The position numbers and the translations under genes were made by a program. This document shows, piece by piece, positions 38,771-53,700 of a DNA stretch of 64,000 nucleotides. Each line of letters starts with the position of its first letter. Within the stretch, counting starts at the first letter, position 1. Below the pieces are notes generated by a model, which saw only the letters and a program-made list of their open reading frames with translations, was not told the DNA's origin and ran no database searches. This DNA comes from Archivesica marissinica (Eukaryota; Mollusca; Bivalvia; Venerida; Vesicomyidae). The stretch spans positions 10,983,890 to 11,047,889 of the forward strand of contig CM026390.1 of NCBI GenBank assembly GCA_014843695.1. Direction: 5' to 3'.

Positions 38771-41700
38771 ACCCGTGTATAAATCCATTGTTATAGTGCT
38801 ATATACCCGTGTATAAATTCATTGTTATAGTGCTATATACCCGTGTATAAATCCATTGTTACAGTGCTATATACCCGTGTATAAATCCATTGTTATAGTG
38901 CTATATACCCGTGTATAAATCCATCGTGTATAAATCCATTGTGTATAAATCCATTGTTATAGTGCTATATACCCGTGTATAAATCCATTATGTATAAACC
39001 ATTGTTACAGTGCTATAAACCCGTGCATAAATCCATTGTGTATAAATCCATTGCTACAGTGCTATATACCCGTGTATAAATCCATTGTTATAGTGCTATG
39101 TACCCGTGTATGAATCCAGTGTTATAGTGCTATATACCCGTGTATAAATCCATTGTTACAGTGCTATATACCCGTGTATAAATCCATTGTTACAGTGCTA
39201 TATACCCGTGTATAAATCCATTGTTACAGTGCTATATACCCGTGTATAAATCCATTGTTCCAGTGCTATATACCCGTGTATAAATCCATTGTTACAGTGC
39301 TATATACCCGTGTATAAATCCATTGTTACAGTGCTATATACCCGTGTATAAATCCATTTGTTCCAGTGCTATATACCCGTGTATCAATCCATTGTTACAG
39401 TGCTATATACTCGTGTATAAATCCATTGTTACAGTGCTATATACCCGTGTATAGATCCAGTGTTATAGTGCTATATACCCGTGTATAAATCCATTGTTAC
39501 AGTGCTATATACCCGTGTATCAATCCATTGTTACAAAGCTATATACCCGTGTATAAATCCATTGTTATAGTGCTAAATACCCGTGTATAAATCCATTGTT
39601 ACAGTGCTATATACCCGTGTATAAATCCATTGTTATAGTGCTATATACCCGTGTATAAATCCATTGTTACAGTACTATATACCCGTGTATAAATCCATTG
39701 TTACAGTGCTATATACCCGTGTATAAATCCATTGTTACAGTGCTATATACCCGTGTATAAATCCATTTTGTATAAATCCATTGTTATAGTGCTATATACC
39801 CGTGTATAAATCCATTGTTACAGTGCTATATACCCGTGTATAAATCCATTTTGTATCAATCCATTGTTATAGGGCTATATACCCGTGTATAAATCCATTG
39901 TTATAGTGCTATATACCCGTGCATCAATTCATTGTTATAGTTCTATATACCCGTGTATAAATCCACTGTTACAGTGCTATATATCCGTGTATACATCCAT
40001 TGTTATAGTGCTATATATCCGTGCATAAATTCATTGTTATAGTTCTATATACCCGTGTATAAATCCATTGTTATAGTGTTATATGCCTGTGTATAAATCC
40101 ATTGTTATAGTGCTATATACCCGTGTATAAATCCATTGTTATAGTTCTATATACCCGTGTATAAATCTATTGTTATAGTGCTATATACCCGTGTATAAAT
40201 CCATTGTTATAATTCTATATACCCGTGTATAAATCCATTGTTACAGTGCTATATACCCGTGTATAAATCCATTGTTATTGTGATATATACCCGTGTATAA
40301 ATCCATTGTTACAGTGCTATATACCCGTGTATAAAGACATGGTTACAGTGTTATATACCCGTGTATAAATTCATTGTTATAGTGCTATATACCCGTGTAT
40401 AAATCCATTGTTACAGTGCTATATACCCGTGTATAAAGACATGGTTACAGTGTTATATACCCGTGTATAAATCCATTGTGTATAAATCCATTTTTATAGT
40501 GCTATATACCCGTGTATAAATCCATTGTTATAGTGCTATATACCCGTGTATAAATCCATTGTTACAGTGCTATATACCCGTGTATAAATCCATTGTTACA
40601 GTGCTATATACCCGTGTATAAATCCATTGTTACAGTGCTATATACCCGTGTATATATCCATTGTTATAGTGCTATATACCCGTGTATAAATCCATCGTGT
40701 ATAAATCCATTGTGTATAAATCCATTGTTATAGTGCTATATACCCGTGTATAAATCCATTATGTATAAACCATTGTTACAGTGCTATAAACCCGTGCATA
40801 AATCCATTGTGTATAAATCCATTGCTACAGTGCTATATACCCGTGTATAAATCCATTGTTACAGTGCTATATACCCGTGTATAAAGACATGGTTACAGTG
40901 TTATATACCCGTGTATAAATCCATTGTGTATAAATCCATTTTTATAGTGCTATATACCCGTGTATAAATCCATTGTTATAGTGCTATATACCCGTGTATA
41001 AATCCATTGTTATAGTTCTATATACCCGTGTATAAATCCATTGTTATAGTGCTATATACCCGTGTATATATCCATTGTTATAGTTCTATATACCCGTGTA
41101 TAAATCCATTGTTACAGTGCTACATACCCGTGTATAAATCCATTGTTACAGTGCTATATACCCGTGTATAAATCCATTGTTATTGTGATATATACCCGTG
41201 TATAAATCCATTGTTAGAGTGCTATATACCCGTGTATAAAGACATGGTTACAGTGTTATATACCCGTGTATAAATTCATTGTTATAGTGCTATATACCCG
41301 TGTATAAATCCATTGTTACAGTGCTATATACCCGTGTATAGAGACATGGTTACAGTGTTATATACCCGTGTATAAATCCATTGTGTATAAATCCATTTTT
41401 ATAGTGCTATATACCCGTGTATAAATCCATTGTTATAGTGCTATATACCCGTGTATAAATCCATTGTTACAGTGCTATATACCCGTGTATAAATCCATTG
41501 TTACAGTGCTATATACCCGTGTATAAATCCATTGTGTATAAATTCATTGTTATAGTGCTATATACCCGTGTATAAATACAGTGTTATAGTGCTATATACC
41601 CGTGTATAAATCCATTGTTATAGTGCTATATACCCGTGTATAAATCCAGTGTGTATAAATCCATTGTGTATAAATCCATTGTTATAGTGCTATATACCCG

Positions 41701-44700
41701 TGTATAAATCCATTGTTACAGTGCTATATACCCGTGTATAAATCCATTGTTATAGTGCTATATACCCGTGTATAAATCCATTGTTACAGTGCTATATACC
41801 CGTGAATAAATCCATTGTTACAGTGCTATATACCCGTGTATAAATCCATTGTTACAGTGCTATAGACCCGTGTATAAATCCATTGTTACAGTGATATATA
41901 CCCGTGTATAAATCCATTGTTATAGTGCTATAAACCCGTGTATAAATCCATTGTTACAGTTCTATATACCCGTGTATATATCCATTGTTATAGTGCTATA
42001 TACCCGTGTATAAATCTATTGTTACAGTGATATATACCCGTGTATAAATCCATTGATACAGTGCTATATACCCGTGAATAAATCCATTGTTATAGTGATA
42101 TGTACCCGTGTATATATCCAGTGTTATAGTGCTATATACCCGTGTATAAATCCATTGTTACAGTGCTATATACCCGTGTATAAATCCATTGTTACAGTGC
42201 TATATACCCGTGTATAAATCCATTGTTACAGTGATATATACCCGTGTATAAATCCATTGTTACAGTGCTATATACCAGTGTATAAATCCATTGTGCATCA
42301 ATCCATTGTTACAGTGCTATATACCCGTGTATAAATCCATTGTGTATAAATCCATTGTTACAGTACTATATACGTGTGTATAAATCCACTGTGTATAAAT
42401 ACATTGTTACAGTGCTATATACCCGTGTATAAATCCATTGTGCATAAATCCATTGTTACAGTGCTATTTACCCGTGTATAAATCCATTGTGCATAAATCC
42501 ATTGTTATAGTGCTATATACCCGTGTATAAATCCATTGTGTATAAATCCATTGTTACAGTGCTATATACGTGTGTATAAATCCACTGTGTATAAATCCAT
42601 TGTTACAGTGCTATATACCCATGTATAAATCCATTGTGTATAAATCCATTGTTATAGTGCCATATACCCGTGTATAAATCCATTGTGTATAAATCCATTG
42701 TTACAGTGCTATATACGTGTGTATAAATCCACTGTGTATAAATCCATTTTTACAGTGCTATATACCCGTGTATAAATACACTGTGTATAAATCCATTGTT
42801 ACAGTGCTATATACCCGTTAATAAATCCATTGTGTATAAATCCATTGTTATAGTGCTATATACCCGTGTATAAATCCATTGTTACAGTGCTATTTACCCG
42901 TGTATAAATCCATTGTTACAGTGCTATATAGCCGTGTATAAATCCATTGTGTATACATCCATTGTTACAGTGCTATATACCCGTGTATAAATCCATTGTG
43001 TATAAATCCATTGTTACAGTGCTATTTACCCGTGTATAAATCCATTGTTACAGTGCTATATAGCCGTTAATAAATCCATTGTGTATAAATCCATTGTTAT
43101 AGTGCTATATACCCGTGCATAAATTCATTTTTATAGTTCTATATACCCGTGTAAAAATCCATTGTTATAGTGTTATATGCCTGTGTATAAATCCATTGTT
43201 ATAGTGCTATATACCCGTGTATAAATCCATTGTTACAGTGCTATATACCCGTGTATAAATCCATTGCTAAAGTGCTATATACCCGTGTATAAATCCATTG
43301 TTATAGTGCTATATACCCGTGTATAAATCCATTGCTACAGTGCTATATACTCGTGTATAAATCCATTGTTATAGTGCTATATACCCGTGTATAAATCCAT
43401 TGTGTATAAATCCATTGTGTATAAATCCATTGTTATAGTGGTATATACCCGTGTATAAATCCATTGTTACAGTGCTATATACCCGTGTATAAATCCATTG
43501 TTATAGTGCTATATACCCGTGTATAAATTCATTGTTATAGTGCTATATACCCGTGTATAAATCCATTGTTACAGTGCTATATACCCGTGTATAAATCCAT
43601 TGTTATAGTGCTATATACCCGTGTATAAATCCATCGTGTATATAAATCCATTGTGTATAAATCCATTGTTATAGTGCTATATACTCGTGTATAAATCCAT
43701 TATGTATAAACCATTGTTACAGTGCTATAAACCCGTGCATAAATCCATTGTGTATAAATCCATTGCTACAGTGCTATATACCCGTGTATAAATCCATTGT
43801 TATAGTGCTATGTACCCGTGTATGAATCCAGTGTTATAGTGCTATATACCCGTGTATAAATCCATTGTTACAGTGCTATATACCCGTGTATAAATCCATT
43901 GTTACAGTGCTATATACCCGTGTATAAATCCATTGTTACAGTGCTATATACCCGTGTATAAATCCATTGTTATAGTGCTATATACCCGTGTATAAATCCA
44001 TTGTTACAGTGCTATATACCCGTGTATAAATCCATTGTTACAGTGCTATATACCCGTGTATAAATCCATTGTTACAGTGCTATATACCCGTGTATAAATC
44101 CATTGTTACAGTGCTATATACCCGTGTATCAATCCATTGTTACAGTGCTATATACCCGTGTATAAATCCATTGTTATAGTGCTATATACCCGTGTATAAA
44201 TCCATTGTTATAGTGCTATATACCCGTGTATAAATCCATTGTTACAGTGCTATATACCCGTGTATAAATCCATTGTTACAGTGCTATATACCCGTGTATA
44301 AATCCATTGTTATAGTGCTATATACCCGTGTATAAATCCATTGTTACAGTGCTATATACCCGTGTATAAATCCATTTTCACTGTTACAGTGCTATATATC
44401 CGTGTATACATCCATTGTTATAGTGCTATATACCCGTGCATCAATTCATTGTTATAGTTCTATATACCCGTGTATAAATCCATTGTTATAGTGCTATATA
44501 CCCGTGCATCAATTCATTGTTATAGTTCTATATACCCGTGTATAAATCCACTGTTACAGTGCTATATATCCGTGTATACATCCATTGTTATAGTGCTATA
44601 TACCCGTGCATCAATTCATTGTTATAGTTCTATATACCCGTGTATAAATCCATTGTTATAGTGCTATATACCCGTGCATCAATTCATTGTTATAGTTCTA

Positions 44701-47700
44701 TATACCCGTGTATAAATCCACTGTTACAGTGCTATATATCCGTGTATACATCCATTGTTATAGTGCTATATATCCGTGCATAAATTCATTGTTATAGTTC
44801 TATATACCCGTGTATAAATCCATTGTTATAATTCTATATACCCGTGTATAAATCCATTGTTACAGTGCTATATACCCGTGTATAAATCCATTGTTATTGT
44901 GATATATACCCGTGTATACATCCATTGTTACAGTGCTATATACCCGTGTATAAAGACATGGTTACAGTGTTATATATCCGTGCATAAATTCATTGTTATA
45001 GTTCTATATACCCGTGTATAAATCCATTGTTACAGTGTTATATGCCTGTGTATAAATCCATTGTTATAGTGCTATATACCCGTGTATAAATCCATTGTTA
45101 TAGTTCTATATACCCGTGTATAAATCCATTGTTATAGTGCTATATACCCGTGTATATATCCATTGTTATAGTTCTATATACCCGTGTATAAATCCATTGT
45201 TACAGTGCTACATACCCGTGTATAAATCCATTGTTACAGTGCTATATACCCGTGTATAAATCCATTGTTATTGTGATATATACCCGTGTATAAATCCATT
45301 GTTAGAGTGCTATATACCCGTGTATAAAGACATGGTTACAGTGTTATATACCCGTGTATAAATTCATTGTTATAGTGCTATATACCCGTGTATAAATCCA
45401 TTGTTACAGTGCTATATACCCGTGTATAGAGACATGGTTACAGTGTTATATACCCGTGTATAAATCCATTGTGTATAAATCCATTTTTATAGTGCTATAT
45501 ACCCGTGTATAAATCCATTGTTATAGTGCTATATACCCGTGTATAAATCCATTGTTACAGTGCTATATACCCGTGTATAAATCCATTGTTACAGTGCTAT
45601 ATACCCGTGTATAAATCCATTGTGTATAAATTCATTGTTATAGTGCTATATACCCGTGTATAAATACAGTGTTATAGTGCTATATACCCGTGTATAAATC
45701 CATTGTTATAGTGCTATATACCCGTGTATAAATCCATTGTGTGTATATACTTGTGTATAAATCCATTGTTATAGTGCTATATACCCGTGTATAAATCCAT
45801 TGTGTATATATCCGTGTATAAATCCATTGTTATAGTGCTATATACCCGTGTATAAATCCATTGTTACAGTGCTATATACCCGTGAATAAATCCATTGTTA
45901 CAGTGCTATATACCCGTGTATAAATCCATTGTTACAGTGCTATAGACCCGTGTATAAATCCATTGTTACAGTGATATATACCCGTGTATAAATCCATTGT
46001 TATAGTGCTATAAACCCGTGTATAAATCCATTGTTACAGTTCTATATACCCGTGTATATATCCATTGTTACAGTGCTATATACCCGTGTATAAATCTATT
46101 GTTACAGTGATATATACCCGTGTATAAATCCATTGATACAGTGCTATATACCCGTGAATAAATCCATTGTTATAGTGATATGTACCCGTGTATATATCCA
46201 GTGTTATAGTGCTATATACCCGTGTATAAATCCATTGTTACAGTGCTATATACCCGTGTATAAATCCATTGTTACAGTGCTATATACCCGTGTATAAATC
46301 CATTGTTACAGTGATATATACCCGTGTATAAATCCATTGTTACAGTGCTATATACCCGTGTATAAATCCATTGTGCATCAATCCATTGTTACAGTGCTAT
46401 ATACCCGTGTATAAATCCATTGTGTATAAATCCATTGTTACAGTACTATATACGTGTGTATAAATCCACTGTGTATAAATACATTGTTACAGTGCTATAT
46501 ACCCGTGTATAAATCCATTGTGCATAAATCCATTGTTACAGTGCTATTTACCCGTGTATAAATCCATTGTGCATAAATCCATTGTTATAGTGCTATATAC
46601 CCGTGTATAAATCCATTGTGTATAAATCCATTGTTACAGTGCTATATACGTGTGTATAAATCCACTGTGTATAAATCCATTGTTACAGTGCTATATACTC
46701 GTGTATAAATCCATTGTGTATAAATCCATTGTTACAGTGCTATATACCCGTGTATAAATCCATTGTGTATAAATCCATTGTTATAGTGCCATATACCCGT
46801 GTATAAATCCATTGTTATAGTGCCATATACCCGTGTATAAATCCATTGTGTATAAATCCATTGTTACAGTGCTATATACGTGTGTATAAATCCACTGTGT
46901 ATAAATCCATTTTTACAGTGCTATATACCCGTGTATAAATACACTGTGTATAAATCCATTGTTACAGTGCTATATACCCATTAATAAATCCATTGTGTAT
47001 AAATCCATTGTTATAGTGCTATATACCCGTGTATAAATCCATTGTTACAGTGCTATTTACCCGTGTATAAATCCATTGTTACAGTGCTATATAGCCGTGT
47101 ATAAATCCATTGTGTATAAATCCATTGTTACAGTGCTATATACCCGTGTATAAATCCATTGTGTATAAATCCATTGTTACAGTGCTATTTACCCGTGTAT
47201 AAATCCATTGTTACAGTGCTATATAGCCGTTAATAAATCCATTGTGTATAAATCCATTGTTATAGTGCTATATACCCGTGCATAAATTCATTGTTATAGT
47301 TCTATATACCCGTGTAAAAATCCATTGTTATAGTGTTATATGCCTGTGTATAAATCCATTGTTATAGTGCTATATACCCGTGTATAAATCCATTGTTACA
47401 GTGCTATATACCCGTGTATAAATCCATTGCTACAGTGCTATATACCCGTGTATAAATCCATTGTTATAGTGCTATATACCCGTGTATAAATCCATTGCTA
47501 CAGTGCTATATACTCGTGTATAAATCCATTGTTATAGTGCTATATACCCGTGTATAAATCCATTGTGTATAAATCCATTGTGTATAAATCCATTGTTATA
47601 GTGGTATATACCCGTGTATAAATCCATTGTTACAGTGCTATATACCCGTGTATAAATCCATTGTTATAGTGCTATATACCCGTGTATAAATTCATTGTTA

Positions 47701-50700
47701 TAGTGCTATATACCCGTGTATAAATCCATTGTTATAGTGCTATATACCCGTGTATAAATCCATTGTTACAGTGCTATATACCCGTGTATAAATCCATTGT
47801 TACAGTGCTATATACCCGTGTATAAATCCATTGTTATAGTGCTATATACCCGTGTATAAAGCCATTGTTACAGTGCTATATACCCGTGTATAAATCCATT
47901 GTTACAGTGCTATATACCCGTGTATAAATCCATTGTATAAATCCATTGTTACAGTGCTATATACCCGTGTATAAATCCATTGTTACAGTGCTATATACCC
48001 GTGTATAAATCCATTGTTACAGTGCTATATACCCGTGTATAAATCCATTGTTATAGTGCTATATACCCGTGTATAAATCCATTGTTACAGTGCTATATAC
48101 CCGTGTATAAACCCATTGTCACAGTGCTATATACCCGTGTATAAATCCATTATGCATAAATACATTGTTATAGTGCTATATACCCGTGTATGAATCAATT
48201 GTTACAGTGTTATATACCCGTGAATAAATCCATTGTTACAGTGCTATATACCCGTGTATAAATCCATTGTTATAGATGTATCTAGCGCTATTCATGATGT
48301 ATATAGCACTGTTCATGCTGTATCTAGCACAGTTCATGCTGTATCTAGCACTGTTCATGATGTATCTAGCACAGTTCATGCTGTATCTAGCACTGTTCAT
48401 GATGTATCTAGCACTGTTCATGCTGTATCTAGCACTGTTCATGCTACATCTAGCACAGTTCATGCTGTATCTAGCACAGTTCATGATGTATCTAGCACTG
48501 TTCATGATGTATCTAGCACTGTTCATGCTACATCTAGCACAGTTCATGCTGTATCTAGCACTGTTCATGATGTATCTAGCACAGTTCATGCTGTATCTAG
48601 CACTGTTCATGATGTATCTAGTACTGTTCATGCTGTACCTAGCACTGTTCCTGCTATATCTAGTACTGTTCATGCTGTATCTATCACTGGTCATGCTGTA
48701 TCTAGCACTGTTCATGCTATATCAAAGCACTGTTCATGATGTATCTAGCACTGTTCATGATGTATCTAGCACTGTTCATGATGTATCTAGCACAGTTCAT
48801 GCTGTTTCTAGCACTGTTCATGATGTATCTAGCACTGTTCATGCTGGCTCTAGCACTGTTCATGATGTATCTTGCACTGTTCATGCTGTATCCAGCACTG
48901 TTCATGCTATATCTAGCACTGTTCATGCTTTATTTTAGAACTGTTCATGCTATATCTAGCACTGTTCATGCTATATCTAGCACTGTTCATGATGTATCTA
49001 GCACTGTTCATGATGTATCTAGCACTGTTCATGTTGTATCTAGCACTGTTGATGCTGTATCTAGCACTGTTCATGATGTATCTAGCACTGTTCATGATGT
49101 ATCTAGCACTGTTCATCATGTATCTAGCACTGTTCATGCTGTATCTAGCACTGTTCATGCTGTATCTAGCACAGTTCATGCTGTATCTAGTACTGTTCAT
49201 GCTGTATCTAGCGCTGTTCATGATGTATCTAGTACAGTTCATGATGTATGTAGGACTGTTCATGATGTATATAGCACAGTTCTTACTATATCTAGTACTG
49301 TTGATGCTATATCTAGCACTGTTGATGCTGTATCTAGCACTGTTCATGATGTATCTTGCACAGTGCATGCTGTATCTAGTACTGTGCATGCTGTATCTAG
49401 CACTGTTCATGATATATCTAGCACTGTGCATGCTATATCTAGCACAGTTCATGCAGTATCCAGCACAGTTCATGCTGTATCTAGCACAGTTTATGATGTA
49501 TATAGCACTGTTCATGATGTATCTATCACAGTTCACGATGTATCTAGCACAGTTCATGCTGTATCTAGCACAGTTCATGCTGTATTTAGAACTATTCATG
49601 CTATATCTAGCACTGGTCATGCTATATCTAGCACTGATCATGCTGTATCTAGCACAGTTCATGATATATCTAGCACTGTTCATGATGTATCTAGCACAGT
49701 TCATGCTGTATCTAGCACAGTTCATGATGTATCTAGCACTGTTCATGATGTATCTAGTACAGTTCATGATGTATCTAGCACTGTTCATGATGTAACTAGT
49801 ACAGTTCATGATGTATCTAGCACTGTTCATGATGTATCTAGGACTGTTCATGCTGTATCTTGCACAGTTCATGCTGTATCTAGCACTGTTCATGATGTAT
49901 CTAGCACTGTTCCTGCTGTATCTAGCACTGTTCATGCTATATTTAGTACTGTTTATGCTGTATCTAGCACTATTCATGCTGTATCTAGCACTGTTCATGC
50001 TATATCTAGCACTGTTCATGATGTATCTACCACTGTTCATGATGTATCTAGCAATGTTCATGATGTATCTAGCACAGTTCATGCTGTATCTAGCACTGTT
50101 CATGATGTATCTAGCACTCTTCATGCTGTATCTAGCACTGTTCATGATGTACCTAGCACTGTTCATGCTTTATCTAGCACTGTTCATGCTATATCTAGCA
50201 CTGTTCATGCTGTATTTTAGAACAGTTCATGCTATATCTGGCACTGTTCATGCTATATCTAGCACTGTTCATGATGTATCTAGCTCTGTTCATGATGTAT
50301 CTAGCACTGTTCATGCTGTATCTAGCACTGTTCATGTTGTACCTAGCACAATTCATGATGTATCTAGCACTGTTCATGATGTATCTAGCACAGATCTTAC
50401 TATATCTAGCACTGTTAATGCTGTATCTAGCACTGTTCATGCTGTATCTAGCACAGTGCATGCTGTATCTAGCACTGTTGATGCTATATCTAGCACTGTT
50501 GTTGCTGTATCTAGCACTGTTCATGATGTATCTTGCACAGTGCATGCTGTATCTAGTACTGTGCATGCTGTATCTAGCACTGTTCATGATGTATCTAGCA
50601 CTGTTCATGCTATGTCTAGCACAGTTCATGCAATATCTAGCACAGTTCATGCTGTATCTATCACAGTTCACGCTGTATCTAGCACTGTTCATGCTGTATC

Positions 50701-53700
50701 TAGCACAGTTCATGCTGTATCTAGCACAGTTCATGCTGTATTTAGAACTGTTCATGCTATATCTAGCACTGTTCATGCTATATCTAGCACAGTTTATGAT
50801 GTATCTAGTACTGTGCATGCTGTATCTAGCACTGTTCATGATGTATTTAGCACTGATCATGCTATATCTAGCACAGTTCATGCAGTATCTAGCACAGTTC
50901 ATGCTGTATCTAGCACAGTTCATGCTGTATCTAGCACTGTTCATGCTGTATCTAGCACAGTTCATGCTGTATCTAGCCCAGTTCATGTTTTATTTAGAAC
51001 TGTTCATGCTATATCCACTGTTCTTGCTCTATCTAGTACAGTTTTTGATGTATCTAGCACTGTTCATGATGTATCTAGCACAGTTCATGATGTATCTAGC
51101 ACAGTTCATACTGTATCTAGCACAGTTCATGCTTTATTTAGAACTGTTCATGCTATATCTAGCACTGTTCATGCTATATCTAGCACTGTTCATGCTGTAT
51201 CTAGCACAGTTCATGATGTATCTAGCACTGTTCATGATGTATCTGGCACAGTTCATGCTGTATCTACTACAGTTCATGATGTATTTAGCATTGTTCATGA
51301 TGTAACTAGTACAGATCATGATGTATCTAGCATTGTTCATGATGTATCTAGCACTGTTCATGCTGTATCTAGCACTGTTCATGATGTATCTAGCACTGTT
51401 CATGCTGTATCTTACACAGTTCATGCTGTATCTTGCACTGTTCATGATGTATCTAGCACTGTTCATGCTGTACCTAGCACTGTTCATGCTATATCTAGCA
51501 CTGTTCATGATGTATCTAGCACTGTTCATGATCTATCTAGCAATGATCATGATGTATCTAGCACAGTTCATGCTGTATCTAGCACTGTTCATGATGTATC
51601 TAGCACTGGTCATGCTGTATCTAGCACTGTTCATGATGTACCTAGCACTGTTCATGCTGTATCTAGCACTGTTCATGCTATATCTAGCACTGTTCATGCT
51701 GTATTATAGAACTGTTCATGCTATATCTAGCACTGTTCATGATGTATCTAGCACTGTTCATGATGTATCTAGCACTGTTCATACTGTATCTAGCACTGTT
51801 CATGCTGTACCTAGCACAGTTCCTGATGTATCTAGCACTGTTCATGATGTATCTAGCACAGTTATTACTATATCTAGCACTGTTAATGCTGTATCTAGCA
51901 CTGTTCATGCTGTATCTAGCACAGTGCATGCTGTATCTAGCACTGTTGATGCTATATCTAGCACTGTTGATGCTGTATCTAACACTGTTCATGATGTATC
52001 TTGTACAGTGCATGCTGTATCTAGTACTGTGCATGCTGTATCTAGCACTGTTCATGATGTATCTAGCACTGTTCATGCTATATCTAGCACAGATCATGCA
52101 GTATCTAGCACAATTCATGCTGTATCTAGCACAGTTCATGCTCTATCTAGCACTGTTCATGCTGTATCTAGCACTGTTCATGCTGTATCTAGCACTGTTC
52201 ATGCTGTACCTAGCACAGTTCATGATGTATCTAGCACTGTTCATGATGTATCTAGCACAGTTATTACTATATCTAGCACTGTTAATGCTGTATCTAGCAC
52301 TGTTCATGCTGTATCTAGCAGAGTGCATGCTGTATCTAGCACTGTTGATGCTATATCTAGCACTGTTGATGCTGTATCTAACACTGTTCATGATGTATCT
52401 TGTACAGTGCATGCTGTATCTAGTACTGTGCATGCTGTATCTAGCACTGTTCATGATGAATCTAGCACTGTTCATGCTATATCTAGAACAGTTCATGCAG
52501 TATCTAGCACAGTTCATGCTGTATCTAGCACAGTTCATGCTCTATCTAGCACTGTTCATGCTGTATCTAGCACAGTTCATGCTGTATCTAGCACAGTTCA
52601 TGCTGTATTTAGAACTGTTGATGCTATATCTAGCACTGTTATGCTGTATCTACACTGTTCATGTGTATCTTGTACAGTGCATGCTGTATCTAGTACTGTG
52701 CATGCTGTATCTAGCACTGTTCATGATGAATCTAGCACTGTTCATGCTATATCTAGAACAGTTCATGCAGTATCTAGCACAGTTCATGCTGTATCTAGCA
52801 CAGTTCATGCTCTATCTAGCACTGTTCATGCTGTATCTAGCACAGTTCATGCTGTATCTTGCACAGTTCATGCTGTATTTAGAACTGTTCATACTATATC
52901 TAGCACTGTTCATGCTATATCTAGCACTGTTCATGCTCTATCTAGCACAGTTTATTATGTATCTAGTACTGTGCATGCTGTATCTAGCACTGTTCATGAT
53001 GAATCTAGCACTGTTCATGCTATATCTAGCACAGTTCATGCAGTATCTAGCACAGTTTATGCTGCTGTATCTAGCACAGTTCATGCTGTATCTAGCGCTG
53101 TTCATGGTGTATCTAGCACAGTTCATGATGTATCTTGCACAGTTCATGCTGTGTCTAGCACAGTTCATGCTGTATTTAGAACTGTTCATTCTATATCTAG
53201 CACTGTTCATGCTATATCTAGCACTGTTCATGCTGTATCTAGCACAGTTCATAATGTATCTAGCACTGTTCATGATGTATCTAGCACAGTTCATGCTGTA
53301 TCTAGCACAGTTCATGATGTATCTAGCACTGTTCATGATGTATCTAGTACAGTTCATGATGTATCTAGCACTGTTCATGATGTACTAGTACATTCATGTG
53401 TATCTAGCACTGTTCATGATGTATCTAGCACTGTTCTTACTATATCTAGCACTGCTCATGCTGTATCTAGCACTGTTCATGCTGTATCTAGCACAGTGCA
53501 TGCTGTATCTAGCACTGTCGATGCTATATCTAGCACTGTTGATGCTGTATCTAGCACAGTTCATGATGTATCTAGCACTGTTCATGATGTATCTAGCACT
53601 GTTCATGATGTATCTAGCACAGTTCATGCTGTATCTAGCACAGTTCATGCTGTATCTAGCACTGTTCATGCTATGTCTAGCACTGTTCATGCTGTATCTA

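Larger units (their letters stand above)
31646..48274 (+). repeat. Satellite D: 34-bp tandem array
   Basis: About 16.6 kb, roughly 500 monomers, all in one orientation. The common monomer is CAGTGCTATATACCC followed by GTGTATAAATCCATTGTTA (34 bp). It is modular: a 15-bp part, GTGTATAAATCCATT, often occurs doubled or tripled (for example at 35250-35290 and 38680-38715), and a 19-bp part carries the GTGCTATATACCC core. Common variants are TTACAG or TTATAG, CCCGTG or GCCGTT, GACATGG for CATTG, and TACGTGTG. The left edge is cut by the gap. The right edge joins satellite C directly at about 48274. It has almost no open reading frame. Confidence 0.97.

Noticed and set aside
44470..44661. 63-codon open frame in satellite D
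   Set aside because: A local run of one 34-bp variant order that happens to lack stops in one frame; internally repetitive with no gene features.
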